64,000 nucleotides of DNA. Origin: Sialis fuliginosa. Taxonomy: Eukaryota; Arthropoda; Insecta; Megaloptera; Sialidae. Of this stretch, positions 30,397 through 45,112 are shown piece after piece (the first letter of the stretch is position 1; every line of letters starts with the position of its first letter). The translations under genes and the position numbers were made by a program. Under the pieces are notes generated by a model. It was given only the letters and a program-made list of their open reading frames with translations, was not told the origin of the DNA and did no database searches. The DNA is taken from NCBI GenBank assembly GCA_961205875.1, contig OY540819.1:1056501-1120500 (forward strand), read 5' to 3'.

Positions 30397-33300
30397 GTCA
30401 AATCTAGTCATTTTGACTCTAAATTTCCGATACTTAATCCAAACTGATGGAATTGATTTAAAATAATTTGATACGATTGTTATTGGTACGAATCGAGACG
30501 TTTAATATCAAAATACACCGATTTAATACAAATCGAGTCGATTTGCAGATATACTTATTTACGTGTATGATTTAGTTTACGTTTAATCTCATGCTTATGT
30601 ATGTTTATGTTTATGTTTATGTTTATGTTTATGTTTATGTTTATGTTTATGTTTTTGTTTATGTTTATGTTTATGTTTATGTTTATGTTTATGTTTATGT
30701 TTATGTTTATGTTTATGTTTATGTTTATGTTTATGTTTATGTTTATGTTTATGTTTATGTTTATGTTTATGTTTATGTTTATGTTTATGTTTATGTTTAT
30801 GTTTATGTTTATGTTTATGTTTATGTTTATGTTTATGTTTATGTTTATGTTTATGTTTATGTTTATGTTTATGTTTATGTTTATGTTTATGTTTATGTTT
30901 ATGTTTATGTTTATGTTTATGTTTATGTTTATGTTTATGTTTATGTTTATGTTTATGTTTATGTTTATGTTTATGTTTATGTTTATGTTTATGTTTATGT
31001 TTGTGTTTGTGTTTGTGTTTGTGTTTGTGTTTGTGTTTGTGTTTGTGTTTATGTTTGTGTTTATGTTTATGTTTATGTTTAAACATAAATAAAAACATAA
31101 ACTTGGACATAAATTTAAACATAAATTTAAACATAAATTTAGACATAAACTTAAACATAAACTTAAACATAAATTAAAACATAAACTTAAACATAAACTA
31201 AGACATAAATTCAAACATAAATTTAGACATAAATATAAACATAAAATTAAACATAAACTTAAACATAAACTTAGACATTAATTTAAACTTAAATTTAAAC
31301 ATAAACTTAAACATAAACTTAAACATAAATAAAAACATAAACTTAAACATAAACTTAGACATAAATTAAAACATAAATTTAAACATAAATTTAGACATTA
31401 ACTTAAACATAAACTTAAACATAAACTTTAACATAAACTTAAACATAAATTTAAACATAAATTAAAACATGAACTTAATCATAAACTTAAACATAAACTT
31501 AAACATAAACTTAAACATAAATAAAAACATAAACTTAAACATAAACTTAGACATAAATTAAAACATAAATTCAAACATAAATTTATACATAAATTTAGAC
31601 ATAAACTTAAACATTAATTTAAACAAAAAATTAAACATAAACTTAGACATAAATAAAAACATAAACTTAAACTTAAACTTGGACATAAATTCAAACATAA
31701 ATTAAAACATAAATTTAGACATAAACTTAAACATAAACTTAGACATAAATTTAAACTTAAATTTAAACATAAACTTAAACATAAACTTAAACATAAATAA
31801 AAACATAAACTTAAACAGAAACTTAAACATAAATTAAAACATAAATTTAAACATAAATTTAGAAATAAACTTAAACATAAACTTAAACATAAACTTAAAC
31901 ATAAACTTAGACGTAAATTAAAACATAAATTCAAACATAAATTAAAACATAAATTTAGATATAAACTTAAACATAAATTTAAACATAAACTTAAACATAA
32001 ATTAACACATAAACTTAAACATAAGCTTAGACATAAATTCAAACATTATTTTAGACATAAATTTAGACATAAACTTAAACATAAACTTAGACTTAAATTC
32101 AAACATAAATTAAGACATAAACTTAAACATAAACGTAGACATAAATTAAAACATAAACTTAAACATAAACTTGGACATAAATTCAAACATAATTTTAAAC
32201 ATAAATTTAGAAATAAACTTAAAAATAATTTTAAACATAAACTTAAACATAAACTTAGACATAAATTAAAACATAATCTTAAACATAAACTTAAACATAA
32301 ACTTAGACATAAATTTAAACTTAAATTTAAACATAAATTTAAACATAAATTTAGACATAAACTTAGACATAAATTAAAACATAAATTCAAACATAAATTT
32401 AAACATAAATTAACACATAAACTTAAACATAAACTTAGACATAAATTCAAACATAAATTTAGACATAAATTTAGACATAAACTTAAACATAAACTTAAAC
32501 ATAAACTTAGACATAAATTCAAACATAAATTTAGACATAAACTTAAACATAAACTTAGACATAAATTAAAACATAAACTTTAACATAAACTTGGACATAA
32601 ATTCAAACATAAATTTAAACATAAATTAACACATAAACTTAAACATAAACTTAGACATAAATTTAGACATAAACTTAAACATAAACTTAGACATAAATTA
32701 AAACAAAAACTTAAACATAAACTTGGACATAAATTCAAACATAAATTTAAACATAAATTTAGAAATAAACTTAAACATAAATTTTAATATAAACATAAAC
32801 ATAAACTTAGACATAAATTAAAACATTAACTTAAACATAAACTTGGACATAAATTCAAACATAAATTTAAACATAAATTTAGACATAAACTTAAACATAA
32901 ACTTTGACATAAATTAAAACATAAACATAAACATAAACTTGGACATAAATTCAAACATAAACCTAAACATAAACTTGGACATAAATTCAAACATAAATTT
33001 AAACATAAATTTAGACATAAACTTAAACATAAACTTAGACATAAATTTAAACTTTAATTTAAACATAAACTTAAACATAAACTTAAACATAAACTTAAAC
33101 ATAAATAAAAACATAAACTTAAACATAAACTTAGACATAAATTAAAACATAAACTTAAACATTAATTTAGACATAAACTTAAACATAAACTTAAACATAA
33201 ACTTAGACATAAATTCAAACATAAATTTAAACATAAATTTAGATATAAACTTAAACATAAATTTAAACATAAACTAAACATAAATTAACACATAAACTTA

Positions 33301-34191
33301 AACATAAACTTAGACATAAATTCAAACATAAATTTAGACATAAATTTAGACATAAACTTAAACATAAACTTAGACATAAACTTAGACATAAATTCAAACA
33401 TAAATTTAGACATAAATTTTGACATAAACTTAAACATAAACAAAGACATAAATTAAAACATAAACTTAAACATAAACTTGGACATAAATTCAAACAAAAA
33501 TTTAGACATAAACTTAAACATAAACTTATACATAAATTTAAACATAAACTTAAACATAAACTTGGACATAAATTCAAACATAAATTTAGACATAAATTTT
33601 GACATAAACTTAAACATAAACAAAGACATAAATTAAAACAAAAACTTAAACATAAACTTGGACATAAATTCAAACATAAATTTAGACATAAACTTAAACA
33701 TAAACTTAGACATAAATTCAAACATAAATTTAGACATAAACTTAAACATAAACTTAGACATAATTTAAAACATAAACTTAAACATAAACTTGGACATAAA
33801 TTCAAATATAAATTAAGACTTAAATTTAGACATAAACTTAAACATAAACTTAGACATAAATTAAAACATAAATTTATACATAAATTAACACATAAACTTT
33901 AACATAAACTTAGACATAAATTAAAACATAAACTTTAACATAAACTTAGACATAAATTCAAACATAAACATAAACATAAACATAAACATAAACATAAACA
34001 TAAACATAAACATAAACATAAACATAAACATAAACATAAACATAAACATAAACATAAACATAAACATAAACATAAACATAAACATAAACATAAACATAAA
34101 CATAAACATAAACTTAACATAAACATTATTTTTAATTGTGAAAACGAATTGAGTCGAAAATCATCATTTCATTCAAATTACATCATATAAT
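30397..34191. repeat. Satellite unit 1 (3795 bp)
   Basis: The (TTTATG)n block 30600-31080 is the longest of all and is the only one with a run of TTTGTG variants (about 31000-31057). The dyad flip is at 31080/31081. The degenerate 12-bp array is also the longest, and the closing (AAACAT)n is 33960-34110. The spacer diverges more (tacttaatcc instead of taagtatcc), as expected for an edge unit. Confidence 0.9.
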
Positions 34192-37100
34192 GTCAAATCT
34201 AGTCATTTTGACTCAAAATTTCCGATAAATATCCAAACTGATGGAATTGTTTTAAAATAATTTGATACGATTGTTATTGGTACGAATCGAGACGTTTAAT
34301 ATCAAAATACACCGATTTAATACAAATCGAGTCGATTTGCAGATATACTTATTTACGTGTATGATTTAGTTTACGTTTAATTTCTTGCTTATGTATGTTT
34401 ATGTTTATGTTTATGTTTATGTTTATGTTTATGTTTATGTTTATGTTTATGTTTATGTTTATGTTTATGTTTATGTTTATGTTTATGTTTATGTTTATGT
34501 TTATGTTTATGTTTATGTTTATGTTTATGTTTATGTTTATGTTTATGTTTATGTTTATGTTTATGTTTATGTTTATGTTTATGTTTATGTTTATGTTTAT
34601 GTTTATGTTTATGTTTAAACATAAATAAAAACATAAACTTGGACATAAATTCAAACATAAATTTAAACATAAATTTAGACATAAACTTAAACATAAACTT
34701 AAACATAAATTAAAACATAAACTTAAACATAAACTTAGACATAAATTCAAACATAAATTTAGACATAAACTTAAACATAAACTAAAACATAAATTAAAAC
34801 ATAAACTTAAACATAAACTAAGACATAAATTCAAACATAAATTCAAACATAAATTTAGACATAAATTTAAACATAAATTAAAACATAAACTTAAACATAA
34901 ATTAACACATAAACTTAAACATACACTTAGACATAAATTCAAATATAAATTTAGACATAAATTTAGACATAAGCTTAAACATAAACTTAAACATAAATTA
35001 AAAAATAAACTTAAACAAAAACTTGGACATAAATTCAAACATAAACTTAAACATAAACTAAGACATAAATTAAAACATAAACTTAAACATATACTTGGAC
35101 ATAAATTCAAACATAAATTTAAACATAAATTTAGATATAAACTTTAAACATAAATTTAAACATGAACTTAAACATAAATTAAAACATAAAATTAAACATA
35201 AACTTAAACATAAACTTAGACATAAATTTAAACTTAAATTTAAACATAAATTTAAACATAAATTTAGACATAAACTTAGACATAAATTAAAACATAAATT
35301 CAAACATAAATTTAAACATAAATTTAGATATAAACTTAAACATAAATTTAAACATAAACTTAAACATAAATTAAAACATAAACTTAAACATAAACTTAGA
35401 CATAAATTCAAACATAAATTTAGACATAAATTTAGACATAAACTTAAACATAAACTTAGACATAAATTCAAACATAAATTTAGACATAAACTTAAACATA
35501 AACTTAGACATAAATTAAAACATAAACTTAAACATAAACTTGGACATAAATTCAAACATAAATTTAAACATAAACTTAAACATAAACTTAGACATAAATT
35601 AAAACATAAACTTAAACATAAACTTGGACATAAATTCAAACATAAATTTAAACATAAATTAACACATAAACTTAAACATAAACTTAGACATAAATTTAGA
35701 CATAAACTTAAACATAAACTTAGACATAAATTAAAACATAAACTTAAACATAAACTTGGACATAAATTCAAACATAAATTTAAACATAAATTAACACATA
35801 AACTTAAACATAAACTTAGACATAAATTTAGACATAAACTTAAACATAAACTTAGACATAAATTAAAACAAAAACTTAAACATAAACTTGGACATAAATT
35901 CAAACATAAATTTAAACATAAATTTAGACATAAACTTAAACATAAACTTAGACATAAACTTAGACATAAATTTAAACTTTAATTTAAACATAAACTTAAA
36001 CATAAACTTAAACATAAACTTAAACATAAACTTAAACATAAATAAAAACATAAACTTAAACATAAACTTAGACATAAATTAAAACATAAACTTAAACATT
36101 AATTTAGACATAAACTTAAACATAAACTTAAACATAAACTTAGACATAAATTCAAACATAAATTTAAACATAAATTTAGATATAAACTTAAACATAAATT
36201 TAAACATAAACTAAACATAAATTAACACATAAACTTAAACATAAACTTAGACATAAATTCAAACATAAATTTAGACATAAATTTAGACATAAACTTAAAC
36301 ATAAACTTAGACATAAACTTTGACATAAATTCAAACATAAATTTAGACATAAATTTTGACATAAACTTAAACATAAACAAAGACATAAATTAAAACATAA
36401 ACTAAAACATAAACTTGGACATAAATTCAAACAAAAATTTAGACATAAACTTAAACATAAACTTATACATAAATTTAAACATAAACTTAAACATAAACTT
36501 GGACATAAATTCAAACATAAATTTAGACATAAATTTTGACATAAACTTAAACATAAACAAAGACATAAATTAAAACAAAAACTTAAACATAAACTTGGAC
36601 ATAAATTCAAACATAAATTTAGACTTAAACTTAAACATAAACTTAGACATAAATTCAAACATAAATTTAGACATAAACTTAAACATAAACTTAGACATAA
36701 ATTAAAACATAAACTTAAACATAAACTTGGACATAAATTCAAATATAAATTAAGACTTAAATTTAGACATAAACTTAAACATAAACTTAGACATAAATTA
36801 AAACATAAATTTATACATAAATTAACACATAAACTTAAACATAAACTTAGACATAAATTAAAACATAAACTTTAACATAAACTTAGACATAAATTCAAAC
36901 ATAAACATAAACATAAACATAAACATAAACATAAACATAAACATAAACATAAACATAAACATAAACATAAACATAAACATAAACATAAACATAAACATAA
37001 ACATAAACATAAACATAAACATAAACATAAACATAAACATAAACATAAACATAAACATAAACATAAACATAAACATAAACATAAACATAAACATAAACAT

Positions 37101-37254
37101 AAACATAAACATAAACATAAACATAAACATAAACATAAACATAAACATAAACATAAACATAAACATAAACATAAACTTAACATAAACATTATTTTTAATT
37201 GTGAAAACGAATTGAGTCGAAAATCATCATTTCATTCAAATTACATCATATAAT
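34192..37254. repeat. Satellite unit 2 (3063 bp)
   Basis: The T-rich block is 34395-34616. The closing (AAACAT)n block 36898-37175 is the longest closing run. Its last 1 kb matches unit 1 with a 2937-bp shift (33263-33805 against 36200-36742). Its first 1.5 kb matches unit 4. Confidence 0.9.
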
Positions 37255-38427
37255 GTCAAATCTAGTCATTTTGACTCAAAATTTCCGATAAGTATCCAAA
37301 CTGATGGAATTGTTTTAAAATAATTTGATACGATTGTTATTGGTACGAATCGAGACGTTTAATATCAAAATACACCGATTTAATACAAATCGAGTCGATT
37401 TGCAGATATACTTATTTACGTGTATGATTTAGTTTACGTTTAATTTCTTGCTTATGTATGTTTATGTTTATGTTTATGTTTATGTTTATGTTTATGTTTA
37501 TGTTTATGTTTATGTTTATGTTTATGTTTATGTTTATGTTTATGTTTATGTTTATGTTTATGTTTATGTTTATGTTTATGTTTATGTTTATGTTTATGTT
37601 TATGTTTATGTTTATGTTTATGTTTATGTTTATGTTTATGTTTATGTTTAAACATAAATAAAAACATAAACTTGGACATAAATTCAAACATAAATTTAAA
37701 CATAAATTTAGACATAAACTTAAACATAAACTTAAACATAAATTAAAACATAAACTTAAACATAAACTTAGACATAAATTCAAACATAAATTTAGACTTA
37801 AACTTAAACATAAACTAAAACATAAATTAAAACATAAACTTAAACATAAATTTAAACATAAACTTAAACATAAACTTGGACATAAATTCAAACATAAATT
37901 TAGACATAAATTTTGACATAAACTTAAACATAAACAAAGACATAAATTAAAACAAAAACTTAAACATAAACTTGGACATAAATTCAAACATAAATTTAGA
38001 CATAAACTTAAACATAAACTTAGACATAAATTCAAACATAAATTTAGACATAAACTTAAACATAAACTTAGACATAAATTAAAACATAAACTTTAACATA
38101 AACTTGGGCATAAATTCAAATATAAATTAAGACTTAAATTTAGACATAAACTTAAACATAAACTTAGACATAAATTAAAACATAAATTTATACATAAATT
38201 AACACATAAACTTAAACATAAACTTAGACATAAATTAAAACATAAACTTTAACATAAACTTAGACATAAATTCAAACATAAACATAAACATAAACATAAA
38301 CATAAACATAAACATAAACATAAACATAAACATAAACATAAACATAAACTTAACATAAACATTATTTTTAATTGTAAAAACGAATTGAGTCGAAAATCAT
38401 CATTTCATTCAAATTACATCATATAAT
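37255..38427. repeat. Satellite unit 3 (1173 bp)
   Basis: A short unit: T-rich block 37458-37649, then a 12-bp array that combines the head of unit 2 with its tail, and closing run 38275-38347. It looks like an internal-deletion product of a 3-kb unit. Confidence 0.9.
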
Positions 38428-40945
38428 GTCAAATCTAGTCATTTTGACTCAAAATTTCCGATAAGTATCCAAACTGAAGGAATTGTTTTAAAATAATTTG
38501 ATACGATTGTTATTGGTACGAATCGAGACGTTTAATATCAAAATACACCGATTTAATACAAATCGAGTCGATTTGCAGATATACTTATTTACGTGTATGA
38601 TTTAGTTTACGTTTAATTTCTTGCTTATGTATGTTTATGTTTATGTTTATGTTTATGTTTATGTTTATGTTTATGTTTATGTTTATGTTTATGTTTATGT
38701 TTATGTTTATGTTTATGTTTATGTTTATGTTTATGTTTATGTTTATGTTTATGTTTATGTTTATGTTTATGTTTATGTTTATGTTTATGTTTATGTTTAT
38801 GTTTATGTTTATGTTTATGTTTATGTTTATGTTTATGTTTATGTTTATGTTTATGTTTATGTTTATGTTTAAACATAAATAAAAACATAAACTTGGACAT
38901 AAATTCAAACATAAATTTAAACATAAATTTAGACATAAACTTAAACATAAACATAAACATAAATTAAAACATAAACTTAAACATAAACTTAGACATAAAT
39001 TCAAACATAAATTTAGACATAAACTTAAACATAAACTAAAACATAAATTAAAACATAAACTTAAACATAAACTAAGACATAAATTCAAACATAAATTCAA
39101 ACATAAATTTAGACATAAATTTAAACATAAATTAAAACATATACTTAAACATAAATTAACACATAAACTTAAACATACACTTAGACATAAATTCAAATAT
39201 AAATTTAGACATAAATTTAGACATAAGCTTAAACATAAACTTAGACATAAATTAAAAAATAAACTTAAACAAAAACTTGGACATAAATTCAAACATAAAC
39301 TTAAACATAAACTAAGACATAAATTAAAACATAAACTTAAACATATACTTGGACATAAATTCAAACATAAATTTAAACATAAATTTAGATATAAACTTTA
39401 AACATAAATTTAAACATGAACTTAAACATAAATTAAAACATAAAATTAAACATAAACTTAAACATAAACTTAGACATAAATTTAAACTTAAATTTAAACA
39501 TAAATTTAAACATAAATTTAGACATAAACTTAGACATAAATTAAAACATAAATTCAAACATAAATTTAAACATAAATTTAGATATAAACTTAAACGTAAA
39601 TTTAAACATAAACTTAAACATAAATTAAAACATAAACTTAAACATAAACTTAGACATAAATTCAAACATAAATTTAGACATAAATTTAGACATAAACTTA
39701 AACATAAACTTAGACATAAATTCAAACATAAATTTAGATATAAACTTAAACATAAACTTAGACATAAATTAAAACATAAACTTAAACATAAACTTGGACA
39801 TAAATTCAAACATAAATTTAAACATAAATTAACACATAAACTTAAACATAAACTTAGACATAAATTTAGACATAAACTTAAACATAAACTTGGACATAAA
39901 TTCAAACATAAATTTAAACATAAATTAACACATAAACTTAAACATAAACTTAGACATAAATTTAGACATAAACTTAAACATAAACTTAGACATAAATTAA
40001 AACAAAAACTTAAACATAAACTTTGACATAAATTAAAACATAAACATAAACATAAACTTGGACATAAATTCAAACATAAACCTAAACATAAACTTGGACA
40101 TAAATTCAAACATAAATTTAAACATAAATTTAGATATAAACTTAAACATAAATTTAAACATAAACTAAACATAAATTAACACATAAACCTAAACATAAAC
40201 TTAGACATAAATTCAAACATAAATTTAGACATAAATTTAGACATAAACTTAAACAAAAAACTTAGACATAAACTTAGACATAAATTCAAACATAAATTTA
40301 GACATAAATTTTGACATAAACTTAAACATAAACTTAGACATAAATTAAAACATAAACTTAAACATAAACTTGGACATAAATTCAAACATAAATTTAGACA
40401 TAAACTTAAACATAAACTTATACATAAATTTAAACATAAACTTAAACATAAACTTGGACATAAATTCAAACATAAATTTAGACATAAATTTTGACATTAA
40501 CTTAAACATAAACTAAGACATAAATTAAAACAAAAACTTAAACATATACTTGGACATAAATTCAAACATAAATTTAGACATAAACTTAAACATGAACTTA
40601 GACATAAATTCAAACATAAATTTAGACATAAACTTAAACATAAACTTAGACATAAATTAAAACATAAACTTAAACATAAACTTGGACATAAATTCAAATA
40701 TAAATTAAGACTTAAATTTAGACATAAACTTAAACATAAACTTAGACATAAATTAAAACATAAATTTATACATAAATTAACACATAAACTTAGACATAAA
40801 TTCAAACATAAACATAAACATAAACATAAACATAAACATAAACATAAACATAAACATAAAAATAAACTTAACATAAACATTATTTTTAATTGTAAAAACG
40901 AATTGAGTCGAAAATCATCATTTTATTCAAATTACATCATATAAT
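38428..40945. repeat. Satellite unit 4 (2518 bp)
   Basis: T-rich block 38631-38872. The head (38585-40020) parallels unit 2 (34349-35880), and the tail (40020-40860) parallels the short units that follow. This is a junction between the two array halves. Confidence 0.9.
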
Positions 40946-42466
40946 GTCAAATCTAGTCATTTTGACTCTAAATTTCCGATAAGTATCGAAACTGATGGAA
41001 TTGTTTTAAAATAATTTGATACGATTGTTATTGGTACGAATCGAGACGTTTAATATCAAAATACACCGATTTAATACAAATCGAGTCGATTTGCAGATAT
41101 ACTTATTTACGTGTATGATTTAGTTTACGTTTAATTTCTTGCTTATGTATGTTTATGTTTATGTTTATGTTTATGTTTATGTTTATGTTTATGTTTATGT
41201 TTATGTTTATGTTTATGTTTATGTTTATGTTTATGTTTATGTTTATGTTTATGTTTATGTTTATGTTTATGTTTATGTTTATGTTTATGTTTATGTTTAT
41301 GTTTATGTTTATGTTTATGTTTATGTTTATGTTTATGTTTATGTTTATGTTTATGTTTATGTTTATGTTTATGTTTATGTTTATGTTTATGTTTATGTTT
41401 ATGTTTATGTTTATGTTTATGTTTATGTTTATGTTTATGTTTATGTTTATGTTTATGTTTATGTTTAAACATAAATAAAAACATAAACTTGGACATAAAT
41501 TCAAACATAAATTTAAACATAAATTTAGACATAAACTTAAACATAAACTTTGACATAAATTAAAACATAAACATAAACATAAACTTGGACATAAATTCAA
41601 ACATAAACCTAAACATAAACTTGGACATAAATTCAAACATAAATTTAAACATAAATTTAGATATAAACTTAAACATAAATTTAAACATAAACTAAACATA
41701 AATTAACACATAAACTTAAACATAAACTTAGACATAAATTCAAACATAAATTTAGACATAAATTTAGACATAAACTTAAACAAAAAACTTAGACATAAAC
41801 TTAGACATAAATTCAAACATAAATTTAGACATAAATTTTGACATAAACTTAAACATAAACTTAGACATAAATTAAAACATAAACTTAAACATAAACTTGG
41901 ACATAAATTCAAACATAAATTTAGACATAAACTTAAACATAAACTTATACATAAATTTAAACATAAACTTAAACATAAACTTGGACATAAATTCAAACAT
42001 AAATTTAGACATAAATTTTGACATTAACTTAAACATAAACTAAGACATAAATTAAAACAAAAACTTAAACATATACTTGGACATAAATTCAAACATAAAT
42101 TTAGACATAAACTTAAACATGAACTTAGAAATAAATTCAAACATAAATTTAGACATAAACTTAAACATAAACTTAGACATAAATTAAAACATAAACTTAA
42201 ACATAAACTTGGACATAAATTCAAATATAAATTAAGACTTAAATTTAGACATAAACTTAAACATAAACTTAGACATAAATTAAAACATAAATTTATACAT
42301 AAATTAACACATAAACTTAGACATAAATTCAAACATAAACATAAACATAAACATAAACATAAACATAAACATATACATAAACATAAACTTAACATAAACA
42401 TTATTTTTAATTGTAAAAACGAATTGAGTCGAAAATCATCATTTTATTCAAATTACATCATATAAT
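40946..42466. repeat. Satellite unit 5 (1521 bp, type X)
   Basis: T-rich block 41149-41466. It carries the segment 41703-41996 that recurs without amino-acid-level change in units 7, 8, 10 and 13. The closing run includes an atatac variant. Confidence 0.9.
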
Positions 42467-43609
42467 GTCAAATCTAGTCATTATGACTCTAAATTTCCGA
42501 TAAGTATCCAAACTGATGGAATTGTTTTAAAATAATTTGATACGATTGTTATTGGTACGAATCGAGACGTTTAATATCAAAATACACCGATTTAATACAA
42601 ATCGAGTCGATTTGCAGATATACTTATTTACGTGTATGATTTAGTTTACGTTTAATTTCTTGCTTATGTATGTTTATGTTTATGTTTATGTTTATGTTTA
42701 TGTTTATGTTTATGTTTATGTTTATGTTTATGTTTATGTTTATGTTTATGTTTATGTTTATGTTTATGTTTATGTTTATGTTTATGTTTATGTTTATGTT
42801 TATGTTTATGTTTATGTTTATGTTTATGTTTATGTTTATGTTTATGTTTATGTTTATGTTTATGTTTATGTTTATGTTTATGTTTATGTTTATGTTTATG
42901 TTTATGTTTAAGTTTATGTTTATGTTTATGTTTATGTTTATGTTTATGTTTATGTTTATGTTTATGTTTATGTTTATGTTTATGTTTATGTTTAAACATA
43001 AATTTAGACATAAACTTAAACATAAACTTAAACATAAATTAAAACATAAACTTAAACATAAACTTAGACATAAATTCAAACATAAATTTAGACATAAACT
43101 TAAACATAAACTTAGACATAAATTAAAACATAAACTTAAACATAAACTTAGACATAAATTAAAACAAAAACTTAAACATAAACTTGGACATAAATTCAAA
43201 CATAAATTTAAACATAAATTTAGACATAAACTTAAACATGAACTTAGACATAAATTCAAACATAAATTTAGACATAAACTTAAACATAAACTTAGACATA
43301 AATTAAAACATAAACTTAAACATAAACTTGGACATAAATTCAAATATAAATTAAGACTTAAATTTAGACATAAACTTAAACATAAACTTAGACATAAATT
43401 AAAACATAAATTTATACATAAATTAACACATAAACTTAGACATAAATTCAAACATAAACATAAACATAAACATAAACATAAACATAAACATAAACATAAA
43501 CATAAACATAAACATATACATAAACATAAACTTAACATAAACATTATTTTTAATTGTAAAAACGAATTGAGTCGAAAATCATCATTTTATTCAAATTACA
43601 TCATATAAT
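42467..43609. repeat. Satellite unit 6 (1143 bp, type Y)
   Basis: The shortest unit. The T-rich block 42670-42993 contains one TTTAAG variant near 42907, a marker shared by units 9, 11, 12, 14, 15 and 17. Confidence 0.9.
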
Positions 43610-45112
43610 GTCAAATCTAGTCATTTTGACTCTAAATTTCCGATAAGTATCCAAACTGATGGAATTGTTTTAAAATAATTTGATACGATTGTTATTGGTA
43701 CGAATCGAGACGTTTAATATCAAAATACACCGATTTAATACAAATCGAGTCGATTTGCAGATATACTTATTTACGTGTATGATTTAGTTTACGTTTAATT
43801 TCTTGCTTATGTATGTTTATGTTTATGTTTATGTTTATGTTTATGTTTATGTTTATGTTTATGTTTATGTTTATGTTTATGTTTATGTTTATGTTTATGT
43901 TTATGTTTATGTTTATGTTTATGTTTATGTTTATGTTTATGTTTATGTTTATGTTTATGTTTATGTTTATGTTTATGTTTATGTTTATGTTTATGTTTAT
44001 GTTTATGTTTATGTTTATGTTTATGTTTATGTTTATGTTTATGTTTATGTTTATGTTTATGTTTATGTTTATGTTTATGTTTATGTTTATGTTTATGTTT
44101 ATGTTTATGTTTAAACATAAATAAAAACATAAACTTGGACATAAATTCAAACATAAATTTAAACATAAATTTAGACATAAACTTAAACATAAACTTTGAC
44201 ATAAATTAAAACATAAACATAAACATAAACTTGGACATAAATTCAAACATAAACCTAAACATAAACTTGGACATAAATTCAAACATAAATTTAAACATAA
44301 ATTTAGATATAAACTTAAACATAAATTTAAACATAAACTAAACATAAATTAACACATAAACTTAAACATAAACTTAGACATAAATTCAAACATAAATTTA
44401 GACATAAATTTAGACATAAACTTAAACAAAAAACTTAGACATAAACTTAGACATAAATTCAAACATAAATTTAGACATAAATTTTGACATAAACTTAAAC
44501 ATAAACTTAGACATAAATTAAAACATAAACTTAAACATAAACTTGGACATAAATTCAAACATAAATTTAGACATAAACTTAAACATAAACTTATACATAA
44601 ATTTAAACATAAACTTAAACATAAACTTGGACATAAATTCAAACATAAATTTAGACATAAATTTTGACATTAACTTAAACATAAACTAAGACATAAATTA
44701 AAACAAAAACTTAAACATATACTTGGACATAAATTCAAACATAAATTTAGACATAAACTTAAACATGAACTTAGAAATAAATTCAAACATAAATTTAGAC
44801 ATAAACTTAAACATAAACTTAGACATAAATTAAAACATAAACTTAAACATAAACTTGGACATAAATTCAAATATAAATTAAGACTTAAATTTAGACATAA
44901 ACTTAAACATAAACTTAGACATAAATTAAAACATAAATTTATACATAAATTAACACATAAACTTAGACATAAATTCAAACATAAACATAAACATAAACAT
45001 AAACATAAACATAAACATATACATAAACATAAACTTAACATAAACATTATTTTTAATTGTAAAAACGAATTGAGTCGAAAATCATCATTTTATTCAAATT
45101 ACATCATATAAT
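43610..45112. repeat. Satellite unit 7 (1503 bp, type X)
   Basis: T-rich block 43813-44113. It has exactly the length of unit 10, and the pair lies 4227 bp apart. Confidence 0.9.

Noticed and set aside
30600-31080. (TTTATG)n as telomeric repeat
   Set aside because: The usual insect telomere is (TTAGG)n. Here the hexamer is AT-only except for one G, alternates strand within each unit, and is interrupted by a complex spacer.
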